64,000 nt of DNA from Botrytis cinerea B05.10. Taxonomy: Eukaryota > Ascomycota > Leotiomycetes > Helotiales > Sclerotiniaceae. The stretch's first letter is position 1, and the number at the start of each line of letters is the position of its first letter. The notes below the pieces were generated by a model. That model searched no databases. It was not told where the DNA came from and saw nothing but the letters and a program-made list of their open reading frames with translations. Location of the stretch: positions 1,302,001-1,366,000 of the forward strand of contig NC_037318.1 of NCBI RefSeq assembly GCF_000143535.2, in the 5' to 3' direction. The position numbers were made by a program, and so were the translations under genes. Positions 33,037-45,475 of the stretch are shown here, piece by piece.

Positions 33037-35354
33037 GATTATACTTGTCGATTGCGATTTTAAGTTCGTTTGGTTTAACGGCTCAGATAAGAAGTTCGTG
33101 TTTTAGATTGAATAGTGTAGGTCTGCGAATCAGAGACTGTACTTTTGCATGCGTTTTAAGGAGTGGATATCGTAAAGATTAAGACATTGAGCATTAAATG
33201 GAGAAGGCACTCGGATCATGGAGAAAGAAGGAAGGAAGGAAAGCGACTCTGCTCCTCAAACTCTCTTGACTGCCGACTAGTGAGTTCCATCTCCTCCTTC
33301 CTCATTCTTCCCTTCGCTTCAAGAAGTCTCCATCTTTTTAAATAGCCTCAAACAATATTTTGCTTCAAAGCTTTTAATCGACCATCACGGTTCATTGAGA
33401 TCGATCACAGTTCTTTCGTTATATCGAAGCAACGGACCATAGTTGATAGGTAGACACACATTTCGATATACTCGAAGGAGAAAAAACCAAAAATTTGTCT
33501 TTGTGAAAGGATGAAGTAGCAGCCAGATGTTATTGGCGTGATAGTTCGGGAGATGGAGCTTTCTAGCAATTAATTATGATGGTGTGGATATATCGGCGCT
33601 CAACCGCTGTTCTGGCCACTTCGCTAGCTATTCTAGGCAGTATTCAATAACTACACACCCAATTTCTCGCTATGACTTCAATAAAGGCACTCTTTTGGCG
33701 TACGAGCACAATCGATACAGGCCGCTAGGAAAGGATTGTTGGCTCGCTCTCAATGCCGACACATTTCATCTTTCTCTGGGTTTCCAACGCAAGGCAATCA
33801 TCAAACTTTTACTTGATTCGGGAATGTACTTTTGTTTTTGAAATATGTCTTGGGATTCCTATTATCGTCTGGCAACTGAAGACTCGTTCTTTTTCTGCGA
33901 GAATGACCGATTGGACACGCTCTATTTTGGCTAGCTATGAAGTTCCCAATCTTCCAACTTTTATCTTCCGCTGGGAAGTGATCACTCATGGTAGCTAATT
34001 TTAAATTGGCTGTCGCAATCAGCTTACCTCCTAACATGTACCTCTTCGGATCAATAATTCAGATTTCTGTCTCGCCTATTATTATATTGATGTTGACGCC
34101 AGGCACAGACGATCGCCCCCTTGTAATCTGCTAGCTGTGGATCGCTGCCGTTGACCAGAACAAGCTTAACTACAAACTCAAATGATAGGCAGTCGAGAAC
34201 AATCGTGACAATTCTCGATCAGTTTTCTATCTCAACCTTCAATTTGATTGTAGGACCCAAAATTTGGAGCACCCCAATTGGAGGGCTGTTATTGCTATCC
34301 TACTCAGACTTAGTGGTCTGAGTCGAGAGCACCAGTGGGCTCACATGCAGTCTCATGGGCCTAGAGACAAGATACGGAATTGCGTCACTAAATAATCAGC
34401 CGTTTGCTAGTGCTATCTCTAATATTTTTGCTCTGCATCATCGGACAGTATAACGCGGGGTTGAAGGACTGGTAGGAGGCTAGGTCCCCCTCTATGAGTA
34501 CAGTATTTTTCGGCCGACTGCAAGATAGACTATTATGAAGCTGAAGGAGAAGAGAATGTGATACCGCACTAGTGTCGAGTCTGGTTACTGCTCACTGTGG
34601 CATCCGGAGCATGGAATGAGCAGGTTGAAATTAGAGCTAGATCTATTGTTCTGTCCAAAAAGAGGGACATGGTATACTCAATTACATTTCATACGGCTGC
34701 GGTATAGTTTGCCTTCCCCATGATTCTCATTACAATTGGTTGGATGATGTTATATCCAAATTTCCGATAATTGCATGGTTCAAGCCACCGCTGTTGATCA
34801 TTCAATAGTCAGTTAGTATGTAAAAATTCTGCTGACAAAGAATTCTCCTTCGCGGAAGATCTCCAGTCCCCCTATTTTTAGAGGTTCTGGACAATCTTTT
34901 CGAAGGATCTCACTTTTTCAATCCTAATTGAAGCTTGGTTTCAGAGATCTGCAGCGGGACAATTTCTCAATTAGCTTTACAATGCATGATGGCAAAGAGT
35001 GCGAAGAAAAGAAAATGTTTCCCCCAAACATGTATGGAAATATGAGAGCACTTGTATATACACGTTTCACCAGTTAACTGAACGATCTCTGGCTCACCGC
35101 TTTTAAAGTGCTAAGTTTTTCTATAATCTAGGTTTATCTTGATAGCGCTGATTAGACTCTGGATGCCCCCGAGAGAAGAGTTCCGCTAGAATAATTTTTG
35201 TATAAGTCCAGGCTTTAATTTGCCAGGGCGTTCAGTTGGTGGGTGAATTACTCTGCAGCTCAATACTTCCTTGTCATCCTTCCTGCATCATCATTCCAGC
35301 TATTAATCACGACACCAAGCAACCTTTGTATTCATAATCTACACATCTTTTGCG
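33037..35354. other. Long AT-rich intergenic region
   Basis: About 2.3 kb between the VWA/E2 pseudogene and the peroxygenase gene, which diverge. It includes an AAGG-rich stretch near 33230. Short frames (for example 33753-33998 and 33801-34037) face each other and have no domain. I see no gene, though a fully decayed element cannot be excluded. Confidence 0.45.
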
Positions 35355-36602
35355 ATGCAGTATTCTTTTATTGCAGGGACCCTTATGGTTGGAGCCGTTA
35401 CAGCTTTCCCATTTGTTGCTACAATGCCGGGTGTCGACTCTAGTCTATTAAACAGAAATAAACAGCAGCAACCAGACTCTACATCTTGCCCATTCAATGC
35501 AAATCATGTCAATGCTCCGGGTATCTCAGATGCTTACCCATACAACGGTGCCAGGAATGGCCTTCCAGGTAGAGGAAAGGGAGGCTATCAGGTTCCCGCT
35601 CGTGGAGATACTGATCATCAATTCATCGCTCCAAAACCGACCGATATACGTGGGCCTTGTCCAGGATTGAACGCGGCCGCCAATCACAACTTCCTTGCTC
35701 GAGATGGCATTACTACATATAATGAGCTTGTCGATGCCCAACAAAACTTGTACAACGTTGGTTATGAGTTAGCCAATCTTCTTGCTGTTCTCGGCCTTAC
35801 ATTAACCGATGGCGATATCGTAACCGAGAAACTGTCCATCGGGTGTGATGCCACCTCACGAACATATTTTTCACCAGCTACGAGTGGTTCAGAGCCGGGC
35901 TTGAATGCACACAACAAGTTCGAGGCTGATACATCCCTCACACGCAGTGATCACTTCCTTGCTAATGGCGATAATTACTCATTTAATGGAACACTTTTTG
36001 GAATGATGACGGAAACTACTAGTGGCAACTACAATCGTGATGGACTTGCTACATACCGAGCCCAGCGTTACCAACAATCTCTCAAGGACAACCCAAACTT
36101 CTATTTCGGCCCCTCTTCTCTGCTCCTCTTTGGTGCTGCCTCTTTCTTGTACGAGTTGATGCCATCTGGAACAAAAAATTACGCACCAGATTATGATACT
36201 ATTTCTTCATTTTTCGGTGTCGAGAAAAATTCAGATGGTTCATATTCTTTCACGGGCGAGGAAAGAATCCCAGACAACTGGACAAACCGTGCCACTCCAT
36301 ATTCCAACACCGACGCCGCAGATGAAATTATCGCTCTCTATTCGCAAAACCCAGTTTTGTTTGGTGGTGCTACTGGAAATGGTGGTTTTGATCTTATCAA
36401 TTTTGGTTGCATCAAAAATGGAACATTGATTGCTACGCCTGGTTCTCTCGAGGCTTCTTGCTTGCTCTATCAGCTTGCTACACAAGATATTCCTTCTTCG
36501 TTAAATGGTGTTTTTACTCCATCAATTAGCACACTTGAATTCGTTGCGAAAAAGCTGAATCCTTCGTTTGGAAATTTAGGTTGTCCAATTGCTCTTACGT
36601 AA
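35355..36602 (+). CDS. Secreted heme-thiolate (aromatic/unspecific) peroxygenase, chloroperoxidase family
   Basis: Intronless gene of 415 residues. A signal peptide (residues 1 to about 18, GTLMVGAVTAFP) precedes a short propeptide-like stretch. The heme-ligating motif GPCPGLNAAANHNFLARDG supplies the axial Cys102. The acid-base region FEADTSLTRSDHF carries Glu190 and Asp192, where long-type fungal peroxygenases have EGD/EHD-S motifs. GMMTETTSGNYNRDGLATYR and several N-glycosylation sequons (NYSFNGT, NWTN) fit an extracellular enzyme. The family uses hydrogen peroxide to hydroxylate, epoxidise or halogenate organic compounds. Length and motifs match the long subfamily, with no sign of damage, unlike the flanking relics. 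The start at 35355 gives the only full signal peptide. Confidence 0.92.
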   Translation: MQYSFIAGTLMVGAVTAFPFVATMPGVDSSLLNRNKQQQPDSTSCPFNANHVNAPGISDAYPYNGARNGLPGRGKGGYQVPARGDTDHQFIAPKPTDIRGPCPGLNAAANHNFLARDGITTYNELVDAQQNLYNVGYELANLLAVLGLTLTDGDIVTEKLSIGCDATSRTYFSPATSGSEPGLNAHNKFEADTSLTRSDHFLANGDNYSFNGTLFGMMTETTSGNYNRDGLATYRAQRYQQSLKDNPNFYFGPSSLLLFGAASFLYELMPSGTKNYAPDYDTISSFFGVEKNSDGSYSFTGEERIPDNWTNRATPYSNTDAADEIIALYSQNPVLFGGATGNGGFDLINFGCIKNGTLIATPGSLEASCLLYQLATQDIPSSLNGVFTPSISTLEFVAKKLNPSFGNLGCPIALT

Positions 36603-38743
36603 AGGTTTAGGGAACAAGATACGGGCTTTCTTTTTGTATATGTATAATTTTTCTGAAGATTCGGAGATGGATTTTTTGTTGCTCATGAGTGTTGTTATTT
36701 CGAAAGAGAACAAAACGCCCATTCTACTTCTATTAATCTTACATATCTACACACCCAAATATTCTCTGCTTGCACGGAAACATAAAATGTAAGAATATCA
36801 TAAACATTTACACTTTTAACAAGGTTACTTGTAACAACATACATCTTTACATCAGACTTGTGTCCGAATTATGATACCCACAATCCACAACATCGAGACT
36901 TATGATGCCATATGGCACTTCTAATAAAGTATGAGTCTCAAAACTAAAATCATACCTCAAGCTCAAAGATTGTACTCACAATGAACAGAACTGATATGAT
37001 AAGAACCATATCTGCCCATTAAACCAGATGATTCCATGAATACCCAAATCTCCTTACCTTTCCACTGATTTTCTACATGCCACAACCGAATCTCAAGATA
37101 AAACACCCTCCACGCTCCCCAACCTCACAATCCACAGCGCCTTAATCTCACACTGCGGAAATGAAATACAACTACCACATACCCTCTCCTCTCAGTACCT
37201 CCATCCACCCCGAATCCACGCCTGCATCACACTCAAGACCAAAAGCTCCCACGCCTTCGTATCCTATCCCGCCATCCTCTCCACGCCTAGAGAAAAATCT
37301 TCATCTCCTCCCATCTCTCTTTAGTCCCCTACTAATCAGTAATCAGAATACTAACCCTAACCCCCTTTCAACATCCCACCAATTAACAGCCGCAGCCCTC
37401 TTTACCCAAAACCAATTCTCGCTTACGCTCCATACATTCCGTTTCAATACTCAACACACTTCTTCACTTCTCTGTATCTACGACGCGTAGCCCAAAGCAC
37501 GTGCTGCAGATCGAAGATTCCAGACGATAGAGAGAAGAAATTCTCATACACTCAAGAATATGATGAAGCCTGGGGAAGCATGTATTTGGGATAATTTCAG
37601 AATTTTGCATGGGAGAGAATGCGGGGTTTTGGATCCGGGGATTTTTGAAGAGGATTGTGTGGGGGAATAGGAGGTGCTGGATGTGTGGAGAAGCGCGATG
37701 ATTAAACGAATAGTGGAGATGGGGAAGGAGGAGAGACGGTTTGTGCATGTGCTGGAAACGGTTTTGAGAGAGATGATTGGAGGTTCAGGGTAGAGGAATT
37801 AAAGAGGATGAATGATTAGCTGTAAATTTGACACCGTGTTAGAAAACTCTTAGTGATACCAGAACCCTTAGTCCTTAATTTAAAGCACGATTAGCCTAAT
37901 ATCCTGAGCCTCCCTCTGAAGAACAGTCCTACAATTTGAATCTCGTTTCTTCGAACATCGGATGCTCACAGACTGCTCGAGCCCCTGGGCACCCAAAACA
38001 CAACAACTTAGCAAACAAACACTCGCCGCAATGACAGTGCATATGATGAAATGCTGTGTTAATCTTCAGCGCATATCAACTCAAAAAGACTAGACCCAAT
38101 GAACAAAATTACATGCTGCATAACCGCGCGATACTTTATTTGCCTACTTTAGCGAGGTTCCCCTGCAGAAACATCCCGTGCCTTGAAGTTTATGGGCGGC
38201 TAAACATCATTGGTTATCATGCATCCGACCAAGCCCCTAAAATACCGAGGGTTCGGTACGACAGGATAGACTGGTCAATTACACACCCGAAGAGAGGCGT
38301 CTGACCGCATGAAGGGTTGTGTTACGAACGGTCAATTTTTAGCTATAGGTTAAACACAGCGTTTTGTTAAATTCTCGCGGTGCTTTTGTGAGTGAGAAAT
38401 TTGAAGAGAAGCACCATGAGCGTGATGGAAAAGGTGAAACAGCGCCTGAAGATGCGTAACGCTGGATCACTTGAGCTTCGTTCAAAACCAATCGAGTCTT
38501 TTCTACCTGTAGTTCTCTTATAGTGAGATTGTCTTCATGGAAATCGCTATACCTAGAGTCTGGTTCAGGAGATGTGGGACTGGCAGGTGGGTGTAAACTT
38601 CATTTGTATAAAGAAATGGGCCTTTGCTTGAGTTTGATCATTAGCAGTCTCTATCTTCAGTATTTTCAGTACGATCATTTTTGAGTCTCTTCTTAGCAGA
38701 TTTCTTTCATATATTGTTTGTTCTTATATATATATATTTCGAT
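36603..38743. other. Intergenic region with compositional switch
   Basis: About 2.1 kb. The plus strand is C-rich at 37080-37400 and G-rich at 37600-37790. The C-rich frame 37161-37490 (Ser/Pro/Thr-rich) looks like a composition artefact. A relic of a dioxygenase C-terminus may lie at 37490-37800 and is listed separately. Confidence 0.4.
37490..37792 (+). pseudogene. Possible TauD/gamma-butyrobetaine-type dioxygenase C-terminal relic
   Basis: One frame reads HTLKNMMKPGEACIWDNFRI directly followed by LHGRECGV. The pattern KPG-x4-WDN-x-R-x-LHGR matches the second iron-binding histidine region of Fe(II)/2-oxoglutarate dioxygenases of the TauD/BBOX/TMLH group (usually pGd..ifDN.RvLHGR). It then drifts into a frame ending at TAG without the rest of the domain. 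No upstream HxD motif was found, so only a fragment remains. The match is short and could be chance. Confidence 0.3.
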
Positions 38744-40643
38744 CTAGTCAAGATTGTCATATATAGATACATGTTTCGAGCGCTCGGAATCCAACCACTG
38801 CCCCAAGACAACTGGGGGCATATCTGAATCCAAGTAATGAATGAGCATACTGATACAGCGACGAGCAACTCTCCAAATAGTTACCGACTTTAGATCTTGA
38901 ATCTTGGCATCATTCATGAATAGATTCCTTCCGAGAAATCCGATTAAAGGCCGTACTGGATCACAAGTCTGACAATGAGGAAGCGGAACTTCATCAACTT
39001 CAGTTCGACTGTCATCACCGATAACGCCAAGTCTCCTGATTTCATTTGAGTTCTCAAAATAAAAACCGCTAATGCAGCTATTGTGCTTCAGTATCACCCA
39101 AAGATAAGCAGAATATCTAGTTGGGCCAACGTATGGACTGAAACTGTAATCTCAGCCTAGCGTCGTACGTATCTAGGAAATATAAGCATAGTTCATAGGG
39201 AGTCGATGGATGAGAGATGATTAACTAGCCAACAAGGAGGGCACAGATTCAATAGCGCCATGTGTTTCAAGTCGTAGCCAAACATTCGATATGTGCTCAT
39301 CTTTAGCTAGGGGAAACTGTACTGCAATATTCCCACGACTGCCTACTAAATTCGATGTCGTCGGAAAATGTACTTCGATGCCCGTGATACACTTAGAAAA
39401 GGAATAAATTGTGAGACTCGGGGCGTATACTTCATGAGCTATCAACGAAACATATCTGAAAAACGCCACTACTGGCTGTCTCCTGTTCTATAATTCTTCT
39501 GGCTCCAAAATGGTGAACAATTTGCCATCGGCATCGAACGTGACTTTTGGATGATCTGGTCAATCCCACATCACTTGCCTTAAGGTGAGATGATGATCCG
39601 CCGCCAACTCTTCTATCGTCAGACCCTGGAACGTTAGAATTAAATATCACAGGAAACTATACAAGACAGGCTTGCATTATTGAAGCATACTAAAACGTCG
39701 TTATCAAGCGGAACCTCCCCGTACTAACAGCGACCAGTTTTAGGGAACGTTTCTATCTATTTCAATTTCTAGTTTTCACCTAAAAGTCTGATAGAGCAAA
39801 TTTCATGAACACTGGATATAACCTGAATGCCAGTAACTGTTCCGACTACCTTGATTCCAGTGCCGGATCCGGGTTCGGGTCCGTCTTGTATAGTCAAGGT
39901 TGATATATACTGTGTACCATACATGTTTATAATACTTAAATTGATGTAACAGCCTGGTTGCAATGTGAGCTCTCGCGCGGCTGGAGCCCGAAGTTGACGG
40001 GCCAGTGTTGGTGTCTCTCCAGTCAAAAGCATGAAGGCTGAATATGCTGATGTAGGCCCTACGAAACTCCAGATTCGCGATCGTAATTCGGGAGGGTGTT
40101 ATACGAGAACTGATGGCTGGAACTTCGCAGATTCATTATCAACTCTTGACAACAAACTATCGTAATCAATTTGCAGATAGAGAGAGCCCTTCACCTCCAC
40201 AGGCATCTGCCACGCGACCGATGGGTTTAAACTTATGCCCATTTGCCATAGAAGATCCAATTTGTTAAATCCGAATTCCCAAGCAAAGATTGAATAACAC
40301 CAGTCATGGAAGCAGATAGCTGGTTTATGGAATCAAATACAGGGAATCGAGCTCGACAAAAAAGACAGTACTCGCTCGCTTTGACGAAGGCAAGAGGTAT
40401 GATATCTTCCTTCTCCTCTTCAACCTCATCTTCATTTTCGTTTTGGTCATTCGACACTTCGTGTTCGGTCTCAAAGCTCTCGAACTCATCCTCTCTTTCA
40501 TCAACCGCATTCTCAGCAGGTGAATCGATTTCATCGTAAGAGGCAACATAATCAAAATTCACTATCTCGCCATCGTGGCGTGATTCCTCTTGCAGTGTGA
40601 TCGAATTTTGCGATGTCGCACGATGATGATTTTGGCCTGCCAT
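38744..40643 (-). pseudogene. Damaged F-box/2EXR-like protein, copy A of a tandem pair
   Basis: The N-terminal exon (40643 down) encodes MAGQNHHRATSQNS, a strongly acidic stretch and EYCLFCRARFPVFDS. A one-base frame change near 40325 then leads to PAICFHDWCYSIFAW, which aligns with AFCFHNWCYSILRW of copy B. A TAA precedes HPPELRSRIWSFVGPTSAYS, the 2EXR/F-box-like element (LPxELRxxIW type). Frames at 40032-39769 (MLLTGETPTLARQ, NMYGTQYISTL), 39469-39221 (KDEHISNVWLRLETHG) and 39097-38744 (MPPVVLGQWLDSERS) carry later parts. Some breaks may be introns, but at least one frameshift and one stop lack splice signals. Proteins of this kind are fungal-specific and functionally uncharacterised. Confidence 0.5.
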
Positions 40644-41835
40644 CGCAATGTTTTGACAATATCTGGATTATCAAATTGTTCATTCGGCGCGTTATTAGGT
40701 ATATCCTCACGATTATCTCTCTACGGTTAATCGATCCTTCGATAGAATTTAATGAACGTAACGTCCGTCGTACGGTTTGTCAGCTTCTGCAGGGCAACCT
40801 TAATCGATAGCGCGCGGCTAGATCAGCGCCCGCATACAGCAGCTGTACGTACTTGGGCACAGTCAACGTCAACCAGCCATTCAATATCAGCGACGGAACG
40901 TGAAACACTTTGTCTAGATCATCAAATACGTGGTATCTACCTTCTGTTGGTTGATGAAGGAAATCTTAGGGTTGTTAATTGAGTTATCGCATATTACAAC
41001 ACCAAACAAAGTTCTACTGCCGCTGCTAAATTTGGCCTGCATTCTATATCTATTTTTGTGCCAGCAGTCGAATGACCCTGGAATCTGGATACACAAGCCC
41101 GAAGACACGGTTATACAGCGTCAAACCCATTTTTTCTTCTTCTCTCCACCCCGAAAATTCGCAAATCTATAGATGGCATATGGAATCAGATCATACTACG
41201 GCTGTAATCCAGACAGCTTGCGCGATTTGGCTCCGATATTAATCGAGCACAAATGGTCATCTTGGAGAATAGGATCTCTGGACTAGACTACGTTGGACGT
41301 GAGAGCTTGCGGGAAATCTGTTGCTTCTGTGAATTGGATATGGTTCATCGTGATAGTCGCATTGAGGAATGGGGTCTATCAACAGTGCTGTGAAGAGGTG
41401 ACACTACAGGAAGGCATAACTTGCCGTTGAAACACGGAGCCTATCTCAGGGCTATAGTATGGAATTAAAACATATAATTTGGGGAACCAGAAAAGTTTGT
41501 TCTTATGAATTAAAATTTACGGTAAATTACTCTCATCCCTCTCAAGTGTCATTTAATTACTCTCATGCCCTTTAGGTTCTAATGATAGATTCTATGATAG
41601 AATCTATACTCAAATGGACAGATTCTAGTTTTTCTAAGTCTAGAATTTATGGTACAAATAGCTTTTAAATTTTGCTACACTAGAATTCATGATCCTGACA
41701 AATAATCTTCCTCATTTCTACACCATGTGCAGACTGGTCGCCTGGATTCCAGAGGCTAATAAAATCCGTGGAGCTTGTGAACCACCAGGCAATATGCTAT
41801 CAACCGTTAGTGATATTGATAAAGGGATCATTGCG
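40644..41835. other. Intergenic region between the paralogue pair
   Basis: About 1.2 kb between copy A and copy B. It contains short frames on both strands without domain content and an AT-rich stretch with the near-repeat ATAGATTCTATGATAGAATC around 41584-41610. No gene is called. Confidence 0.4.
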
Positions 41836-44206
41836 TTATAGATTTCGAACCTCTTCAAGGCTAAGATCACATACCTGTACTTGATTATTCTCGTCAATAT
41901 TTAGTGGAAGTTCCTCATGTGTGAAACTGACATCTACCACAAAACTTTCTTCGGAGTTCTCGAATCGTGCCGATTGAAAAATTATTTTCGAAGGCGGAGG
42001 ATGGCTTCTATAGTACATGATCTGATGACTTGATACTTCTGTTTTATACCATTGCCCCAAAACGACAGGTGGCTCATACAGGTAATCTATTAGAATCCCC
42101 ATACAGCATTCATTAATCCTACAGAGTTACCCTCTTTATTTCGGAGAACTTTGTAGAACTGAAATAAAAATCATAGTCTCCATATTTGGAATTTTGAGGG
42201 AGGTAGATGTGAGGTCGTTGTTTTGGTGTTTCGTAGTGAAGTAGTGGTTGCGCAGGCTCTACTTCAATTCCATCACTTATAATGTCCAAGTTCTTCAATT
42301 TTTAGTCAGAGTTTTGAACAAAAATTCCCATGATCTGTCCATGGAATGTTGAACGATACCACTGGTAGCATTTGTACTCGTCATGAGGTACATAAGGCCC
42401 CAGATGGCATGTCCTTCCATGTGTGGTTTGGATCTAAATTGGTATCAGCAATCAAGCACTAGGAGAAAAGCAATTTGTGTAGGACTAACAATGAATGCTG
42501 GGTCGTAGTTGCGCCGAATTCTTTTTTCCTCGAGCTTGATCCATACATAAGATATGCGTTCACTGGACTTCGGAGGTAAGTGAAGAGCCATACTGCTGCA
42601 AACTCCAGTGAGCTCCATGACTTCCCTATATTAAGCTTCCATTCCAGTAATAAATTCCTTGCGAAAGTAAAAAGTTAATTCTGTGGTATATTCGTGTCCT
42701 ATATAAAGTGGGGGATATCTGTATAGGCCATACCCATCTCGATTTATATAATTTAGAAAAGACTTTCCCCGTGACCATCTTGGTGGATCAACTCTATCCC
42801 AGATCCTGTCGATGAATTTTTGACTTGTGTATACATCTATATTGAGACCCTACTAAGTTTAGTTCTTTTTTCGAGTCTTGAAGTAGAAAACTACTAAATT
42901 TGAAAGTGTAAAAGAGTTTAGTGTCTCTGTGAAAAAATCTCTCTGGGAGCCGGCATACCAAACGAGGTCAGATGTAGAAACTCTACCAATCGAGTAAAAA
43001 GATCCACCCTCACTGATTATTTTGATTGCACATATACCGTGAGTGCCTATTGCGAGCTTTTAGCAACAAGCAATTGCTGAGTGAGTGATTGGAATTGTGT
43101 TTGACTCAGCACAGAGGCTCTGTATATAATCTGTACCGAAGATCCTGATCATTTTTGGCACAATATGTGATTTGGGGTATAATGCCAAAGCAAGGTTTGT
43201 CAGACGATGCATCTGGGGAAACAAACATGATGTCTCGCCGGCTACGATCATAAACGAGCTATAGGCAGATGATGGGTCGACATGTCCCCAGATAAGCGCT
43301 CTCAATTCTAGGGGTAGCTCCGACAAGAATAAAGGCTGGTACTTTGGACCAAGCTCGGTCATATCTGATAATAGGTTATTTTTGATAACCAGGTCATACA
43401 AGCAAGCTTCAGATTCTGCCATATTCTCCCACGCTGGGGAAATTGAAAGACTTTTGCAAACTTTATGTAAAGTAGCATCGCTATACTTTCCCAGCCCCCA
43501 GCGAAGAATCGAATAACACCAATTATGGAAGCAGAATGCTTCACTCCAAGGTGGGCTGTCTCGATTTTTAACTGTGCTGAAAAGAAATTTGATTGATGAA
43601 GAAGGTACCGATGCCACAAGCTGATCTCGACTATAACCTTCTGGAAAGGTCATCAATCCCGTTGTCACAATGTCTTCTTCTTCTTCTTCACTTCTATGTA
43701 TTTCAATGACTAAAGCTGGCGTCAACATCCATCAATAAACTTAAGAAATAAGCCGTCCAAACAGCTTGCTTACCGGCACGGAACTTATATTCCCATGGTT
43801 GCACTTGTCGTCTTTGTCGCCATCGTCATCGCCAGAAAGTGTTGATACCTGAGATTTCCGAAGAAAAAAAAAAGGGGGGGGGGGGGACTGAGCTTGACAT
43901 AATATACAATATTTGCACGCCATCCCAAAATTGCGTTGTGGCCTTGATCTCGGCAAGCTCCCCCCCCCCCCCTGACGATTAGCCATTGATATCAGACGCC
44001 AACGTCTTCATTGTAGAATTTTCATCGCTCAACACATTATCGTGTCCCTCATCTTCCTCATGTGCTAAACTACCCTATGCCGATGATAGACGTGAGACGG
44101 ATGCACCATCCATTAGATTTTCGATTAACATATGTTCTTCGTTTTCTATATTTGCAAAGCTCTCTTGAGATAATGAACTGTCGGATTCTCTCGTTTCCAT
44201 TTCCAT
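41836..44206 (-). pseudogene. Damaged F-box/2EXR-like protein, copy B of a tandem pair
   Basis: From an ATG at 44204-44206 the frame reads METRESDSSLSQESFANIEN, acidic like copy A, then TAG (44076-44078), then GSLAHEEDEGHDNVLSDE. CKYCILCQAQS follows at about 43920, abutting a C-run and T-run. The largest intact piece, 43728-43060, contains AFCFHNWCYSILRW, FLSELPLELRALIWGHV (2EXR/F-box-like) and SSFMIVAGETSCLFPQ. Further parts are MELTGVCSSMALHLPP and SERISYVWIKLEEKRI (about 42620-42500), and YEPPVVLGQWYKTEVSSHQI (42070-42010) near the end. Each piece has a counterpart in copy A in the same order, showing an old tandem duplication. The early stop and a homopolymer-rich N-terminus argue against function, though a shorter product from 43728 cannot be excluded. 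Confidence 0.5.
43870..43973. repeat. Paired homopolymer tracts
   Basis: An A-run followed by a G-run at about 43862-43886 and a C-run at about 43961-43972 lie within 110 bp. Both sit in the N-terminal part of copy B of the F-box-like pair and are prone to length variation and to base-count errors. Confidence 0.7.
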
Positions 44207-44578
44207 TATCTAAAGAAGAAAGGTTATGGACGAGGAGATAGCGAGTACATGGGCGCGTCAGTCACGTGTTTATTATGATTATCCTCGATTTCACGAGGAC
44301 TCAAACTTGAGTCAGTGGCTAGCTTGCTCATATCTGTTGAGCAAAGTTCATATGATTTCATGCTCCTCAAGTTAATTCATGTAATAACGGCTTGGGGATT
44401 TTTTTGGAAGTTCATGCTCTTGGATGTTGTCTACAGAAGCGGTCGATTGAGACTCTACTGCTTCCACTCTGCTTATATAAGTCTCATGGAGAGTTTTGAA
44501 AAGAAAAATCGATACGTACACAAAGATGACCACAAATGACCTCAAAGAATCATAATTGCCTCATATATCTAGGTAATA
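44207..44578. other. Short intergenic region
   Basis: About 370 bp between copy B of the F-box-like pair and the 3' end of the BTB gene. One short plus-strand frame (44315-44539) has no protein character. Nothing else was seen. Confidence 0.4.
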
Positions 44579-45475
44579 TCACCGCCCCATGTTTCCTCCA
44601 AACATGGCACTTTGGGCAAAACCGAAAGCAGGCGCAACCGATTTATCCTTTCCCTTCATCCTCTTCATAATATCTACAGTAAACTCTCCATATTCTGACA
44701 TGAAATCTACAAACTCTTCTTTATCAAGTAAAACATCTATGTAAGTCGCAGCAGTTGCGGTCACAGCTTTCCTAAGTAGCGTGTCAGACCCAGGAGTGTT
44801 GTCCCAAAGGAACTCTGCAACAGCAGCAAACTCTGGAGTATTCCAATGTTCTCTCAAACTCTTTTTAAAGTTCTCGTGTGCTAGGCTTTTGAGAGCTGGG
44901 ATCATGTATTTATCGGCGATAATGTACACTTTGGCGTTGAAGAGTAATGATGATGGTTTCGTAAGGGGAGCGCCTTGAACCTGCTGACCGAATCCTCTAT
45001 AATTATGCTGCTTAACTTCAACTCGCCGTTGGACCCAAGGACCCTCGATTGGTTCTGTCACCGATTTGGGGGGCCTCGACGGCAATCCAATCTGCAAATC
45101 ATCATCTGAAGCTTTACTCTCCAAGGCTACCTGATCATCGTAACTTCCACAATACAAATAATTGATCATCGCCTCCACAATTGGCAGCTTCTCATCACTC
45201 ATATGGTATTCGCCCTTTGCAGCTTCTTCCTAGAGTTTGGTGAGAAAATGCACATGATCTTGATCTGGAATATTACACACCCAACGATCATCATCCATAG
45301 CCGCAGCAATCACCGGTGATCGGATGCAAACTATCGCACGATGAACATCAAAAACTTTATCTTCGCAGCGGATCTTCATATCTGCATATTTGCCCGTGTC
45401 GTACAAGACCTTAATAGCGTCGAGAGCGTCCGACGTATTTGCAAGTTGGCTTTCCATACGAGCCTGCTGATACAT
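44579..45475 (-). CDS. BTB/POZ domain protein
   Basis: Two exons, 45475-45281 and 45229-44579, joined across a 51-bp intron (GTGTGT donor, CTCTAG acceptor) in phase 0; about 281 residues. The BTB fold occupies about residues 20-160: YDTGKYADMKIRC and DKVFDVHRAIVCIRSPV are its opening strands and helix, and KLPIVEAMINYLYCGSYDD is the conserved A3-B3 region. AKVYIIADKYMIPALKSLAH closes it. A charged insert (residues ~110-150) interrupts the domain, as is common in fungi. BTB proteins dimerise and often link targets to Cul3 ubiquitin ligases; no further domain is seen. Alternative starts are an upstream Met at 45532 and MESQ at 45457; 45475 was chosen because it directly precedes the conserved part. 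Confidence 0.85.

Noticed and set aside
37161..37490. Pro/Ser-rich 109-codon frame
   Set aside because: Reflects C-rich composition; no start context, no homologue-like pattern.
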